Assembly: GCA_943704425.1 (NCBI GenBank)
Contig: CALSCP010001494.1
Coordinates: 120,196 to 142,757, forward strand
DNA length: 22,562 nucleotides
Reading direction: 5' to 3'
Origin: Ministeria vibrans ATCC 50519
Taxonomy: Eukaryota > Opisthokonta > Filasterea
A program made the translations under genes and the position numbers. Position 1 is the stretch's first letter, and each line of letters opens with the position of its first letter. The notes beneath the pieces are model-generated. The model saw only the letters and a program-made list of their open reading frames with translations, had not been told where the DNA came from and did no database searches. Positions 1 to 14,833 of this stretch are shown in pieces.

Positions 1-234
1 TTTTTTTTTTTTTTTTTTTTTTTTGCTCTCCTCGCGTCAGCCGCTTCATACAGGCCGCTTGCCTTCGCTCTCGACGAATCTACATTGCCGCCCTGCCGTC
101 CACCACGCCAACACCGCCGTCTGGCCTTTCTTTGTTTTCCATCATGGCTTTTTTTTTTTTTTTTTTTTTGGTCTTGTTCACTTTTGCCCTTTCCCTTACC
201 GCCTCTCTTTTTTCTCTGCCCACGCTCTGTAGCC
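1..234 (+). promoter_or_regulatory. 5' flank and leader of RPS15, pyrimidine-rich
   Basis: This stretch has no coding signal. It opens with 24 T at the window edge and has a second run of 21 T at 149-169. The last 55 bases before the RPS15 ATG are almost pure pyrimidine, as in the TOP leaders of animal ribosomal protein mRNAs (established for animals, inferred here). A possible splice acceptor (ctctgtag, 225-232) ends two bases before the ATG, so a leader intron is possible, but I see no convincing donor. Confidence 0.4.
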
Positions 235-449
235 ATGTCGACAGAGCTCGAAATCGCCGCGATGAAGAAAAAGCGTGCTTTCCGCAAGTACAGCTACCGT
301 GGTGTTGACCTCGACAAGCTTCTGGAGGTCTCCAACGAGCAGGTAAGGCGAAGAAAAAAAAAAAGAAGAAGAAAGAACGGTGTCTGGCACACGCTATCCC
401 CTGCACACGAGTGCCCATTCTGCATCCGAGAGCACTTGCATTGTAGACT

Positions 450-482
<33 letters not shown>

Positions 483-1064
483 TCGCTCTCTCTCTCTCTC
501 TCTCTCGCTTCGCTTTTTGACACTTGTTCTTGCAGCTCCTCGAGCTTGTGCACTCTCGTGCTCGCCGACGCTTCAACCGCGGCCTCAAGCGCAAGCCCAT
601 GCTTCTGATCAAGAAGCTGCGCAAGGCCAAGAAGGAGGCGTCCGTGCTGGAGAAGCCCGCGACAGTCAAGACGCATCTGCGCAACATGATCATCATGCCC
701 GAGATGATCGGTTCCGTCGTCGGTGTGTACAACGGCAAGGCGTTCACCCAGGTCGAAATCAAGCCCGGTACGTGTGTGTTTGATCGTATGTATGTATTTT
801 CGAGATACTCACACATGCCATTGTTGTGTAGACATGACTGGACAGTAAGCGAAAGACACCACCAGTGGATTTCCATCCTTCACATCTCATTCCTAACTTT
901 CTTTTGTATCCTTTAGCTACCTTGGTGAGTTCTCCATCACGTACAAGCCCATCTTCCACGGCCGCCCCGGTAATCACCTCACATTCAACATTGTGTCTTA
1001 CTAAACTGAGTGCTCTCTTTCAGGCATGGGATCGACCGCGACCTCCCGTTTCATCCCTCTCTGA
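235..1064 (+). CDS. RPS15: 40S ribosomal protein S15 (uS19)
   Basis: This is a small-subunit ribosomal protein that sits in the head of the 40S subunit near the decoding site. Five coding exons join in frame: 235-342, 536-767, 832-844, 917-969 and 1024-1064, giving 148 residues against 145 in human. Visible family motifs are [19 protein letters not shown] near the N-terminus, [20 protein letters not shown] in the middle, [19 protein letters not shown], and the C-terminal end SRFIPL. Exon 3 is only 13 nt long but is required for the conserved DMTGH segment. Intron 1 carries (TG)n followed by (CT)n. The ATG is the only start giving the conserved N-terminus. Exon 4 holds an internal GTGAGT (925-930) that looks like a donor but must be skipped to keep the frame. 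Confidence 0.96.
452..508. repeat. (TG)n-(CT)n compound microsatellite in RPS15 intron 1
   Basis: About 30 nt of TG dinucleotides run directly into about 27 nt of CT with one CG interruption. The tract lies just upstream of the exon 2 acceptor and may serve as its polypyrimidine tract. Confidence 0.9.
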
Positions 1065-1273
1065 GCATTGAAACACCACCTCTGTTTGAATGAAACCCCC
1101 CACTTGCCATTTATCAATATTGTTCAGTACTGAGACTACCCCGAGAGAATTCTCTCTCTCGTGACGAAAGAACTAGCTGTTATTACTCTTTAGCTGGCGT
1201 CTCAAGACTAAATCGAAATAAACTTAAAACTTTATCGGTTCATTAAATTTATTTTGTGGTTCGCATTTTTGCC
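1065..1273. promoter_or_regulatory. Intergenic region, RPS15 3' end to GINS1 promoter
   Basis: These 209 bases separate two genes read in the same direction. An AATAAA poly(A) signal lies at 1217-1222, about 150 nt after the RPS15 stop. A perfect 14-bp palindrome GAGAGAATTCTCTC lies at 1143-1156. There is no TGTACA hexamer, unlike the convergent gaps in this window. Only about 50 bases remain between the poly(A) signal and the GINS1 ATG, so the GINS1 promoter must overlap the RPS15 3' region. Confidence 0.5.
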
Positions 1274-2183
1274 ATGTTTGGTGATGTAGCTGTTGAACTG
1301 GTAAAGGAGCTCCAGCGAGCACTGCAGACGGGGCGAATAGGGCCGTATAACGTAGGAAAATTTGAGTGACTTTTGATCGTCCTTTTCACACTTTGCATAG
1401 GAAAATGCGGTCCGGAAAATCGTTCAAGAGATCAATGCCATCTTTGAAGAGGTCCAATCGACGATTCGGTAAGCATCCACCGGCGTTTCATCGTGTCTTT
1501 TTTCGGCTTTTGTCTTGAACTCGCGTTTTTGGCGCCATTTCAGTTCGGCCGACTTTGACGCGGAAGACCCGGAGATGTCGTGCGGCATGAACGTGTACTT
1601 CACCTCGATTCAACGAAACAAACGCTGTGCGTTGGCCTACTTGTAAGTGCGACAGTCCTATATGTGTGTGTGTGTGTGTACGTGTGTGTGAAGACATATA
1701 CTATTAGAATCAATCGTCTGCATCAACTCATTGCCATGCGATGGAGCTACGGCACTGTCTTGCCCGAAGATGTTCGTGAGTGTATGTCACCAATGGAGGT
1801 ATGCGCGTCTGGATGTGTGTGTGTGTGTGTGCATTAGAGATGAAACGTTACAACTTTCTTTTGTTTTGGGTTTGTTCACAGGCGGCATCGTTTGCGTCGT
1901 ACAACACATTGTTAGGACAGTACATTCGGTCGTCGGGGATCGACGTGACTTCAGTTGAGTGATTCAAAAAAAAGGCATCAAGAGAGAACTCACCTGGAAT
2001 GCATAGGACCTGACACCGCCCAAAGAGCCCTACATCGAAGTACGCTGCCTTGTCGAGTATGGTGAGATCCAGACACTGGGCGGAGTGGTGACAATGCAGC
2101 GCGACAGTCAGCACCTAGTGCGACGTGCCGATGTGGAACATCTCATTCGCCAGGGGGTCGTCGAACACGTCACACGGGCGTAA
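1274..2183 (+). CDS. GINS1: DNA replication complex GINS subunit PSF1
   Basis: PSF1 is one of four GINS subunits that, with CDC45 and MCM2-7, form the CMG replicative helicase in the nucleus. Six exons join in frame: 1274-1351, 1401-1468, 1544-1642, 1708-1798, 1882-1953 and 2007-2183. They give 194 residues, against 196 in human. The N-terminus MFGDVAVELVKELQRA matches the family, and RNKRCALAYLINRLHQLIAMRWSYG is split across the segments RNKRCALAYL and RLHQLIAMRWSYG of the conserved A-domain. The C-terminal B-domain has PPKEPYIEVRCLVEYGEI and LIRQGVVEHV. The gene ends 81 bp from the convergent EXOSC7 stop, with a TGTACA element between them. Phases agree at every junction. Confidence 0.95.
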
Positions 2184-2235
2184 ATGAGAGGGAGAGGGGA
2201 AAGAAATGATGCATTGTAAAAAAGTGGTTGTGGAT

Positions 2236-2241
2236 TGTACA
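2236..2241. promoter_or_regulatory. TGTACA palindrome in the GINS1/EXOSC7 convergent gap
   Basis: This TGTACA lies 53 nt after the GINS1 stop and 24 nt after the EXOSC7 stop read on the other strand (where it reads TGTACAAT). It is a candidate shared 3'-end signal. The UGUA core is the known binding motif of cleavage factor Im, but its use here is inference. Confidence 0.45.
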
Positions 2242-2264
2242 GAAATTTTCGGTGGCTGTCATTA

Positions 2265-3856
<1,592 letters not shown>

Positions 3857-4095
3857 GGCCGCTACAATTTACACTGGATTAGGACCTCTTGCACTACAAC
3901 AAAAAAAAACTTGTGAACTTTGGTCTTTCATAAAGATTTTGGATTAATCATTTTTTTTTCAATCTTGTGGTGTTCCGCTTCTGTTCCGCGGCACTTCTCT
4001 CACCGACAACGAATCGGCCAGAAGGCCCCCCCCCCCCCCCCCCCCCCCCCTCGATTTCCACCATCTACTGACTCCGCGCAGCCCACGCCGCAGCC
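3857..4095. promoter_or_regulatory. Divergent promoter region of EXOSC7 and the adhesion GPCR gene
   Basis: These 239 bases lie between two head-to-head start codons and must hold both promoters. They contain several A and T runs and an uninterrupted run of 25 C at 4026-4050, some 46 nt upstream of the GPCR ATG. I see no clear TATA box. Confidence 0.5.
4026..4050. repeat. C25 homopolymer (G25 on the opposite strand)
   Basis: There are twenty-five consecutive C in the GPCR 5' flank. Length in the assembly may be inexact, as with any long homopolymer. Confidence 0.85.
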
Positions 4096-7000
4096 ATGGA
4101 CGCACACGGGCGTCGCGCGCCACTCTGCTTTACGACTTTGCTGATAGCACTCGTCACACTCACGAGCAAACAAGGTATTTCGGCTCGTGCCCTCCAATTT
4201 GCCCCGCCATCTCTATCTTGACACTTCTACATTGTACATGCCACGCTGCCCAGTGAGAAACGGCTCATTTTTTGCCTTCTTCCACTTTTTTCGTTTCGCT
4301 AGTTTTTATTGTGTTGACGTCTACAAACGTAATAAACTCACTCACGCGTTCCTCCTTTCTCTCTGTAGCTCTGTCGCACCCTGTCGTTCTCAGTACAGCT
4401 ACTGCTGAGAGTCTCGCAGAGAGCATGTTCGCTTTCCCGCTTTCCCTGCCTCCCCACACGGGTAATAGCGATTTGCAACTGGTGGTATTTTTCGCCGTTT
4501 CTGCCGTCAATGAGACGACAGCGTTGCCGGCCATTGACGAAGTCAGCTTTGGCGCATACACGCTGCAATCGGTCGAGTCCAGCTCCTTCGGCGGCGCGGG
4601 TCTCGTCGTGTTTGGCACAGAGTACGGCGAAGATGTCCATCTGGCGGGCGGAACAAACGTCACCGTCGGTCTGTCGTCTGCGACCGGCAATGTCGCTGCC
4701 TTCGCGCTCATCATGTCCGTGCCCACAGAGCAGTTCAGGGAAGCTGTTGTGAGCCAGGGCGTGTTCAACGACTCCGCCATTCTCCAAGTAAGTTCTCCAG
4801 ACCACAACACTCGCGCGATGCTCGCTGTCTCCTTCCTCAGCATCAAGGCAGCCTCTGCAACGCAGGTAAGATCCATTACAGCCCCGGTGCACACTCAACA
4901 CAAACTTATATTGACTGTGCTTTTTTTTTTGTGTGTGTGTGTACACTGTGTGTGTGTGTGTTACAGCTGACTCCAATCAACTCTGCGATTCTGAGTAACA
5001 CGTCAGCCTTAAACACGTTTGGCGCTCTATCCAGCACGATGGTGCTGGCGAACAGTTCCATCGAAGTCGGCTACTCGTGGAACACAACCGAGCCCAACAC
5101 ACCCGCCCTCATGTACACCATCTTCTTTTCCAACGTATCCGTGTGCGACTCAGGACCGTGCGCAAACGGCGGCGTCTGCTACGACGCAGATTCCGAGGTG
5201 ACCTGCCTATGTCCGTCCGAGACCACCGGCGAATACTGCGACGAGTATATTGATCGGTGCGAGTCGAGTCCCTGTACCAACGATGGCACATGCCACAACT
5301 TACAGACTGGCGGCTACAGCTGTGAGTGCGACTACGCCTACTTCATGGGCGACCATTGCGAAATTACCCTCGACGACTGCACCGTCAACCCCTGTGAGAA
5401 CGGCGCATCGTGCACGCCACTCGGCGGTCTCGGCGACGGCCTCATCTGCGACTGCTTATTAGGATTCTCTGGCTTCTACTGCTCCATTGGCTTTTCCTTC
5501 TGCTTGCTCCACACCTGCGTCAACGGCGGCAGCTGCAACCTCCTGTCCGGTTTGTGCGAGTGCCCCGTCGGTTACACCGGCTTTGGGTGCCTTCAACTTG
5601 ACTACCCTACGCTGTGTGCAAACTGTCCGCCTACCAGTACCTGCATTGCGTACACTCCCGACGACGTAAGTTGCGTCTGTCCCTTCCGCTACTACGGCGA
5701 TGACTGTCTCAACACAACTGCCTGCTTCGACGACCCCTGCTCTGGAGAAGCCTACTGCGTTGACGTCGACAAGGAGTTGCAAACCTTTGAGTGTAGCTGC
5801 CCCTACCCTCACTACAGCGAGCTCTGTGAGAACACAACAGCGTGCTACGACGAACCCTGCCTCAACATGGGCACATGTGTAGACCTCGACATACACATGC
5901 GTCTGTACGAGTGTACGTGTCCCTTAGACTTTGAGGGCGCACACTGCGAGAACACCAAATCACTTGATGCCATTGCAACGGAACTCGTGGCGAACGCCAC
6001 GCTCGAGAACGATGGGGTTGTCGTAGTCAATGCCATTGCTAATGCGACGTTCACGGCTGAGTCCTTCGCGCCCTACGTCGCCCTTGTCGCTAACGTCACG
6101 CTGGGCGCAGACACTACTCTCTCGCCCGAGCTTGCCAATGGCGTCATCGATGTGCTCAACGTCATCTTCGACACAGGCGCGACCGACGACAACAGTAGTA
6201 GTGTCATTGACATGCACTCAATGATCAACTCGTCGGCCATCGACAACCTCGTCAACATCTTCTCCTCACTCTTGAGTTCGAGCACATCCGTCCAAACAGC
6301 GCTCAAGAGCTCGTCGACCAAGAAGAGCCCCGCCGTGGCTCTCGAGCGCATGTCCGAACGTCTGCTCGGCTCCAACATGTCTGAGTGCAGTCGGACCATG
6401 GAACTTGTCGACCCCAACAATGTCGTGCGCCTCACGGGTCGCCTTGTGAGCACCAGCTCGCTCGCGAACAACCGCTCGTGGGTCGCGGGCGCCACGTCGT
6501 TTGCAGTCAGTCCCGAGATTGCTTCGGCATCTTCCTTTGTCAGCACAAACTGCACGCGACTCATTATCAATGTCATGCGTGGCGCTGCCTTCTTTGCAGG
6601 CACCGACGGCAACGACGCAAACATTGTCTCGTCCATCATGACCGCGACCTTTTCAGACCTCTCGCTGCCCAATCCACTGCCGAGCAACGCCACCGTCAAC
6701 CTCACACTGCCCCTCGACGCGTCCGCCCAGAGTGCATCACTTGCGCAGCTGCGCTGTGTCGCTTGGAACTTTACCTCACGTGTGTGGTCCGAGGACGGTT
6801 GTGTGCTTGTGTCACGTGACGGCAGTGACGTTACCTGCCGCTGCAATCACATGACCAATTTTGCTATTCTATTTGACGTGAATGGTGACGCAGCGCAGTC
6901 AACGGCAATCAATGTGGTCACCTACTTTGCGTCCGCCATCTACATTGGCGGCTGTGCCTCCGTAGTATTTGTATATTGCGTGCTCCATCGTCTTGTCACG

Positions 7001-8584
7001 CGCCCCCTTGCCCTCGTGGTCATATGCTGTGCCGCGTCGCTCCTCTCCGCTCTCCTCTACCTTGTCAACTACATCGCAAGCGACTCTATCTCCTCATCCG
7101 GCTGCTACGCTCTCGGCCTTGTCTATCACTATGTATTATTGGCACAACTCACGGCTCTTGGCTGCATCGGCCTTGCTTTCGATATTCTGCTTTTCCACGC
7201 CCGCTTGTTGACCTCGCGTGACATGAGACGCATTGTGCTTGCTGTATTGTTGCTCCCCCTTGTCATTATTGGCGTCTACCTAGCGATTCTGGCGAGTCTT
7301 CCGTCCACCTCGATCTCCAGTGCGTACACTAATCGAAATGGCGGCTTGTGCTTTCTGCCGAGCACCGACCGCCTGTGGGCGCTGGTGGGCGCGCCGCTGC
7401 TTGTAATGATTACGCTGAACGCAGTGCTTTACTGTCGAATAGTACACTCGCTGCACACGTCCCAGACGAGACTGAGCGAGTCGGCACGCGAGAGCCGCTT
7501 GAACGCGAGTCTGTCGCTCTTCGTGCTTCTGGGCCTCACCTGGGTATTTGGCGTGCTCTCCATTGGTGTGTCACATGTCTCAATGCAGTACGCCCACTAC
7601 TTGATGATGGCAGCGACGGGTGTTTTCATGGCGGTCGCCTACGCCTTCTCACCGACCATGCGCAAAGGATTGCGCGATCTCTGGCGCAGTGCCCACAGTT
7701 CGTCGTCGAGCAACGCCAACAAGCGTCATCGCCGCGACGCGCAACCCGTGCCCCTCAACAGTCCTGTGCTTGCACGCAAATCCAGTCTGGCCCGGCGCAC
7801 CATGGCCGTGCTGACCAATGGACGCGTGCGCGTAGCCGATGTACACGCGCGGATGCCAGGCAATCCCCTGGGATTGGCCTCAGCATCAACCGCGTCCACG
7901 CTCAGCACCGACCCCAGCTTGTTGACCATGGCTATGTCACCAGGTGCTGGCTCACGGGGCACCCAACTGCATCAGTTGCCACTGCTGATTGACCATGTGT
8001 ATGACCCCACCGAGAAACGCTACGTACCTGTTTCGAGTCCATTGTCGACTCCTATTGCGGTGCAGCGTAGTGCGCATCGACGCAAGAAGGAAGTACCCGC
8101 AGCAGCAGTAGCAATGACGGTGGGAAATGTGCCAGTCCTGACGATTGAGGCGGACGCCAACACACAATGGGTGTGCAACGACGACGAGCCGTCGCAGCAT
8201 CTGGGACCATTGGCAGAGCAAAGTCGTCACGAAGAGGCACAGCAACAGAAAGCAAAGCGTGCGCTGTCGCCCAAGACACACAGCTCCTCTGCGCATGACT
8301 GGACCAAAGCGCGCTACCAGTCGAGCATTTACTCGATTGCCTCGGTTGAAACGACCGTGTCGCTTGCAGGCGACCGCGGCTCCTACAACCCGCACAAGCA
8401 AGCAGTCGATGGTGTAGCGGGCGCACCGCAACACTGGACGTGCGAAGTGGCGGGGGCGGACGCAGACGACGACGATGACGGGTTCGACATGGACGACGAC
8501 ACGGACAAGGCTCATGATGCCATCACCATGACTGTGCTCAACCCTCGGCGCCTCTCCTTCACTGAGGACGAGCCTATCAGCTAA
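4096..8584 (+). CDS. Adhesion G protein-coupled receptor: EGF repeats, GAIN/GPS, 7TM
   Basis: This is a large cell-surface receptor made from three exons (4096-4174, 4369-4865, 4967-8584), 1,397 residues in total. Residues 1 to about 26 form a signal peptide (LCFTTLLIALVTLTS core). Residues 27-250 are a Ser/Thr/Asn-rich beta-type domain I cannot name. Residues 252-521 hold seven EGF-like repeats; the fifth is irregular. Residues about 525-832 fit a GAIN region ending in a GPS: Cys789, W, GC, then CRCNHMTNFAIL, with predicted autocleavage between Met821 and Thr822 and a tethered agonist starting TNFAILF. Residues about 840-1090 are seven hydrophobic helices with the family B/adhesion TM6 motif LLGLTWVFG. 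The tail (about 305 residues) is predicted cytoplasmic and has an acidic stretch near its end. Ligand and G protein are unknown. The 3' end faces G6PD. Confidence 0.93.
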
Positions 8585-8793
8585 AAGCTGTGAGCAGAGG
8601 AAACGGCGATAAACCACCTCGCGTATGTATTGCATATCCTGTACAATTTCAAATCATTGAAACAAACGTCATTGATTTGATTAATAATATTTTTGACACA
8701 ACAGAAAGAAAGGGGGTAGTGGAAAGGATACCCAAAAAAAATTGGTGTATTGTGTGAAAAAACTGTAAAAAAAAACCCCCCCCTCCAGGCAGG
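8585..8793. promoter_or_regulatory. Convergent 3' gap between GPCR and G6PD
   Basis: These 209 bases hold both 3' UTRs. TGTACAATTTC begins at 8640, 56 nt after the GPCR stop; its hexamer reads the same on the G6PD strand, about 150 nt after that stop. Runs of A and a C8 tract lie next to the G6PD stop. I see no coding signal and no AATAAA. Confidence 0.5.
8640..8645. promoter_or_regulatory. TGTACA palindrome in the GPCR/G6PD convergent gap
   Basis: Its context TGTACAATTTC is identical to the element after the glycosyltransferase gene at 17363. Candidate 3'-end processing or PUF-protein site (inference). Confidence 0.45.
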
Positions 8794-11922
<3,129 letters not shown>

Positions 11923-12177
11923 TGTTTGATGAAATTGCGCCGCTGAGTGATCTGACTTGATTCCGGCTGAAAGAGTGAGGCAGGTTCTGCGTCAAAGCGG
12001 TAGCAAAGAGTAGGCAAAACAACGAGAAAAAAATATAGGGAGTATGAGTGAGAGTCCTATTGTGGTGATGACTGAGAGAGAGAGACGAATGAGTAATGAC
12101 GATCATAGTTCTAAAACACTCAGCAGAATTATTTGACTTGACGCTGCACTCACTACAGAGTAGCGTCTTTCTCTGCC
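11923..12177. promoter_or_regulatory. Divergent promoter region of G6PD and POLR3K
   Basis: These 255 bases lie between the tentative G6PD start and the POLR3K ATG, read outwards in both directions. No coding signal and no clear TATA box; short A runs and a GAGAGAGAGA tract near 12073. Confidence 0.45.
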
Positions 12178-12911
12178 ATGTTACTGTTTTGCCCACGATG
12201 CGGCAACATGCTGGTCACGTCGACGGTGACCTCTCGCACTATGGAGGACAGAGGAAACTGCTTCAAGTGCCCCACCTGTCCCTTTGCCTATCGGTCAGAG
12301 ACACAGACCCAGACACAGACACACACAGAGAGAGACAGACAGACAGAGAGACACACACACACACACATACAGAGAGAGAGAGAGAGAGAAAGACACAGAG
12401 AGTCAAATTTCTCATTTCGCTCTTGCTCTCGTTCTGTCCTATAGGATTCGAAAAAAGGTTGCTGAGAAGAAGTTTACGACACTCAAGAGTGTTGACGATG
12501 TTCTCGGCGGCGAAGGCGCCTGGAAGAACGTCGAGACGACCAACGGTAGAGCAACGAAAAGATTGATTCAGACTTAACTTTTTCTCTCACTCTATCACTT
12601 TGTCTCTCTATCACTTTGTCTCTCTATCACTTTGTCTCTCTATCACTTTTGTTTTTCTCTCTCTATCACTTTGTTTCTTTCTCCTCTCTCTCTCTCTCAA
12701 ACTCTCTCTCTCTCTCTCTCTCTCTCCCTCTCTCTCTCCCTCTCTCTCTCCCTCTCTCTCTCCCTCTCTCTCTTTCTCTCTTGTCGCAGTCACTTGTCCA
12801 CAGTGCTCGCACGACAGTGCCTACTTTATGCAGATGCAGACACGCAGTGCGGACGAGCCCATGACCATTTTCTACCGGTGTTGCGAGTGTCGCTACCAGT
12901 GGCGTGACTGA
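12178..12911 (+). CDS. POLR3K: RNA polymerase III subunit RPC10 (C11, TFIIS-like)
   Basis: This small zinc protein of nuclear RNA polymerase III supports RNA cleavage, termination and reinitiation at tRNA and 5S genes. Three exons (12178-12293, 12445-12545, 12790-12911) give 112 residues; human has 108. The N-terminal zinc ribbon uses Cys5/Cys8 (MLLFCPRCGN) and Cys31/Cys34 (FKCPTCPF). The linker has VDDVLGGEGAWKNVE. The C-terminal TFIIS-like ribbon uses Cys75/Cys78 and Cys103/Cys106, with the hairpin QTRSADEPMTIFY carrying the acidic DE pair needed for cleavage in this family, and ends WRD. Intron 1 is a GA/CA microsatellite and intron 2 a CT-rich minisatellite. The gene ends 86 bp from a convergent stop. 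Confidence 0.96.
12298..12404. repeat. GA/CA-rich compound microsatellite, POLR3K intron 1
   Basis: Purine-rich CAGA, (CA)n and (GA)n blocks fill most of the intron 12294-12444. A pyrimidine tract suited to the acceptor follows only after 12408. Confidence 0.85.
12590..12780. repeat. CTCTATCACTTTGTCT minisatellite and (CT)n, POLR3K intron 2
   Basis: Three perfect 16-nt units (CTCTATCACTTTGTCT) in tandem are followed by two diverged copies, then about 95 nt of CTCTCC repeats up to the acceptor at 12789. The unit shares its core with the minisatellite in the G6PD intron at 10490-10652. Confidence 0.85.
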
Positions 12912-12997
12912 TTAGTGGAAGTGTGTTGGATGAAAAATCAATGTACAACATGTGTGTAGTTTATATACAGAAGAAGTAAGGAGGAAGTGCTCGTCGC
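12912..12997. promoter_or_regulatory. Convergent 3' gap with TGTACA (12942-12947)
   Basis: This 86-bp gap between the POLR3K and PKD-gene stops holds one TGTACA. It lies 31 nt after the POLR3K stop and 50 nt after the PKD-gene stop on the other strand. On the minus strand TGTATATAAA lies nearer the PKD-gene stop. Confidence 0.45.
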
Positions 12998-14600
12998 TCA
13001 GTCGTAGCCCTGGTTTTTGGGATTGAGGGGGGAACGAGACTGGTACGAGAGGGAGAGATAGCCGACGTGGGTAGCGCCGGTGGAGCGTCCGAGGAGGGGT
13101 GAGGAGGGTGAGGAGGCGAGCGGGTCATCGCCGGCACCAGTGTCCGTGTAGTAGAGGTAGTCAACGCCCGACTGGTTGATGGCGCTGCTGCCGCTGCTAA
13201 TGTTGTTGTTGTTGCGAGGGGAAAATGGAGGTGGGGAGGGGGCGGAGGGGCGGGCGGAGGCGGCGGGGGAGTTTTGCTGCTGGCGTTTGGCGGCAATGGA
13301 CGAGCGGGGCAGGATGTCGTCCTCCCATGTGAAATGGGCCGACTGGACGAGAGCCGACTGGCGCGCCCGATACCAGCGTGGGATGAAGATGACGGCGAGC
13401 AGAATGGCGCCAACGCCCGCAATGACGGACGGGACGACATACGCCACAAGAAGCAAGTTCTGATGTGCAGGCGACGCCTCTTTAATGGCAATGAAGCGCG
13501 TTGTGTGCGCGGTATTAAGTGGATTCTGTGCAGTCAGGTTCACCACAAAGGACCCTATCAGACGACAAGGTAAGAAAAAGAGTCATTTTTCTTTGTTCGT
13601 CCCATTTTTTTTCTCTCTTCCATCACTTTGATTCACACACCAACTCCCTATCTTCTCAAACTCTTTCAAACTCAAACTCACTCACACAAAAGGAACAAGT
13701 ACGTACCAGTCGAGTTGTACGTGTGAGTGAAGAGACCCGAGGAGTTGCTCGACTCGCTCGCGCCATCGCCAAACTCAATGGTGTAGACGCGCGGAAAAGA
13801 CCCAGTGCACGAGATGGAGAACACGACAACGGCCCCTGGCTTGGCCGTGGCCGGGCCAATGCTCGCGACATTCCCAATGGGATCTGCCGCAAAACATGGA
13901 AGAGAAAACGAATGTTGAGTGCGTATCATGCGTGTGTGGGTGTGTGTGGAGTGTGTGTACCGAGAACTGTGTAATTGAGGGCCACTTTGGCGTAGCTAAT
14001 GTTGTTTGCGACAACAACTTGAATGGGATAGATGCCTGCGTACGGGTACTGGTACTGGGCAACGTTGGTTTGTGTCAGGCGAGTGTCGTTGGCGTGCTCG
14101 GACGGGTCGCCGAAGATCCAGGCGTACGCAATGAACGAGCCGTTTACACAGCCGTGGCACGATGCAATTAGCGTGCTGGGTGATGCTGAGCTGCCGTAGG
14201 GGGTTTCTCCTCGCAGCGACATGGCCGAAAGAGAGTCTGTGTGCGAGAGAAGGGCAGTGAGTCGCGAGTTCACATGCACCGCCGTACCTTCAACCCACGC
14301 GAGGGTGTAGCCCGTGCCAACCTCCTTCAGGCCACTTCTCACGGTGACGGTGACATTGAAGATGCCTTGGTTCGCATACGTATACGACTGCGGTGCAAAA
14401 GTGGGAAATTTCCAACAGGAGTCAAAAAAACGTTTTTTTTTTTTCTCGTGTCGTCTTCGTTTTCGCTCTTCTGCTCGTTTGTACACCACCGCTCTTTCGT
14501 TGCCGTACCTGCTTCGACGACGCCGTCTGCGTCTGGTCTACAACGACTTTTGAACCATCGCCAAAGTGCCAGCGAAACGTGTACGACTCCTACGGGGAGT

Positions 14601-14639
<39 letters not shown>

Positions 14640-14833
14640 GAAAGATCATAAGATCAAAACGCAACTGACTGCTGGTTTACCGCTGGCGAGTCGGTCTGAA
14701 GGGTTGCAACCACTGTCGTGGCTGAGCCCAGCTGGGTCACGGCCGTGCCGAGGATCGACACGTTGACCACACTGACACTGTGGACGAGACTCAGGCACAC
14801 TGCGAAAACCACGACAAGACGCACGGGGCGCAT
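12998..14833 (-). CDS. Type I membrane protein with PKD domains
   Basis: This is a predicted single-pass surface protein, not recognised by name. Exons 14681-14833, 14509-14589, 13961-14387, 13707-13883 and 12998-13554 join in phase and give 464 residues. A 51-nt in-frame stretch (14237-14287) has good splice signals and may be an extra intron, giving 447 residues. Residues 1 to about 21 are a signal peptide (RLVVVFAVCLSLVHS). Three PKD-type beta-sandwich repeats follow; the first shows YTFRWHFGDGS and SYTYANQGIFNVTVTV, the second YAWIFGDPS and YPYAGIYPIQVVV, the third YTIEFGDGAS and HTYNSTGSFVVNLT. Many N-x-S/T sites suggest glycosylation. A membrane helix lies at about 312-336 (VPSVIAGVGAILLAVIFI). 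The tail of about 125 residues is rich in Pro, Ser and Asn, with tyrosines. Confidence 0.8.

Noticed and set aside
4265-4976. Minus-strand open frames of over 200 residues opposite GPCR exon 2
   Set aside because: Antisense shadow of a real exon, with no recognisable domain.
7952-8635. A 227-residue minus-strand frame opposite the GPCR tail
   Set aside because: Shadow of the coding strand; no family motif and no splice-consistent partner.
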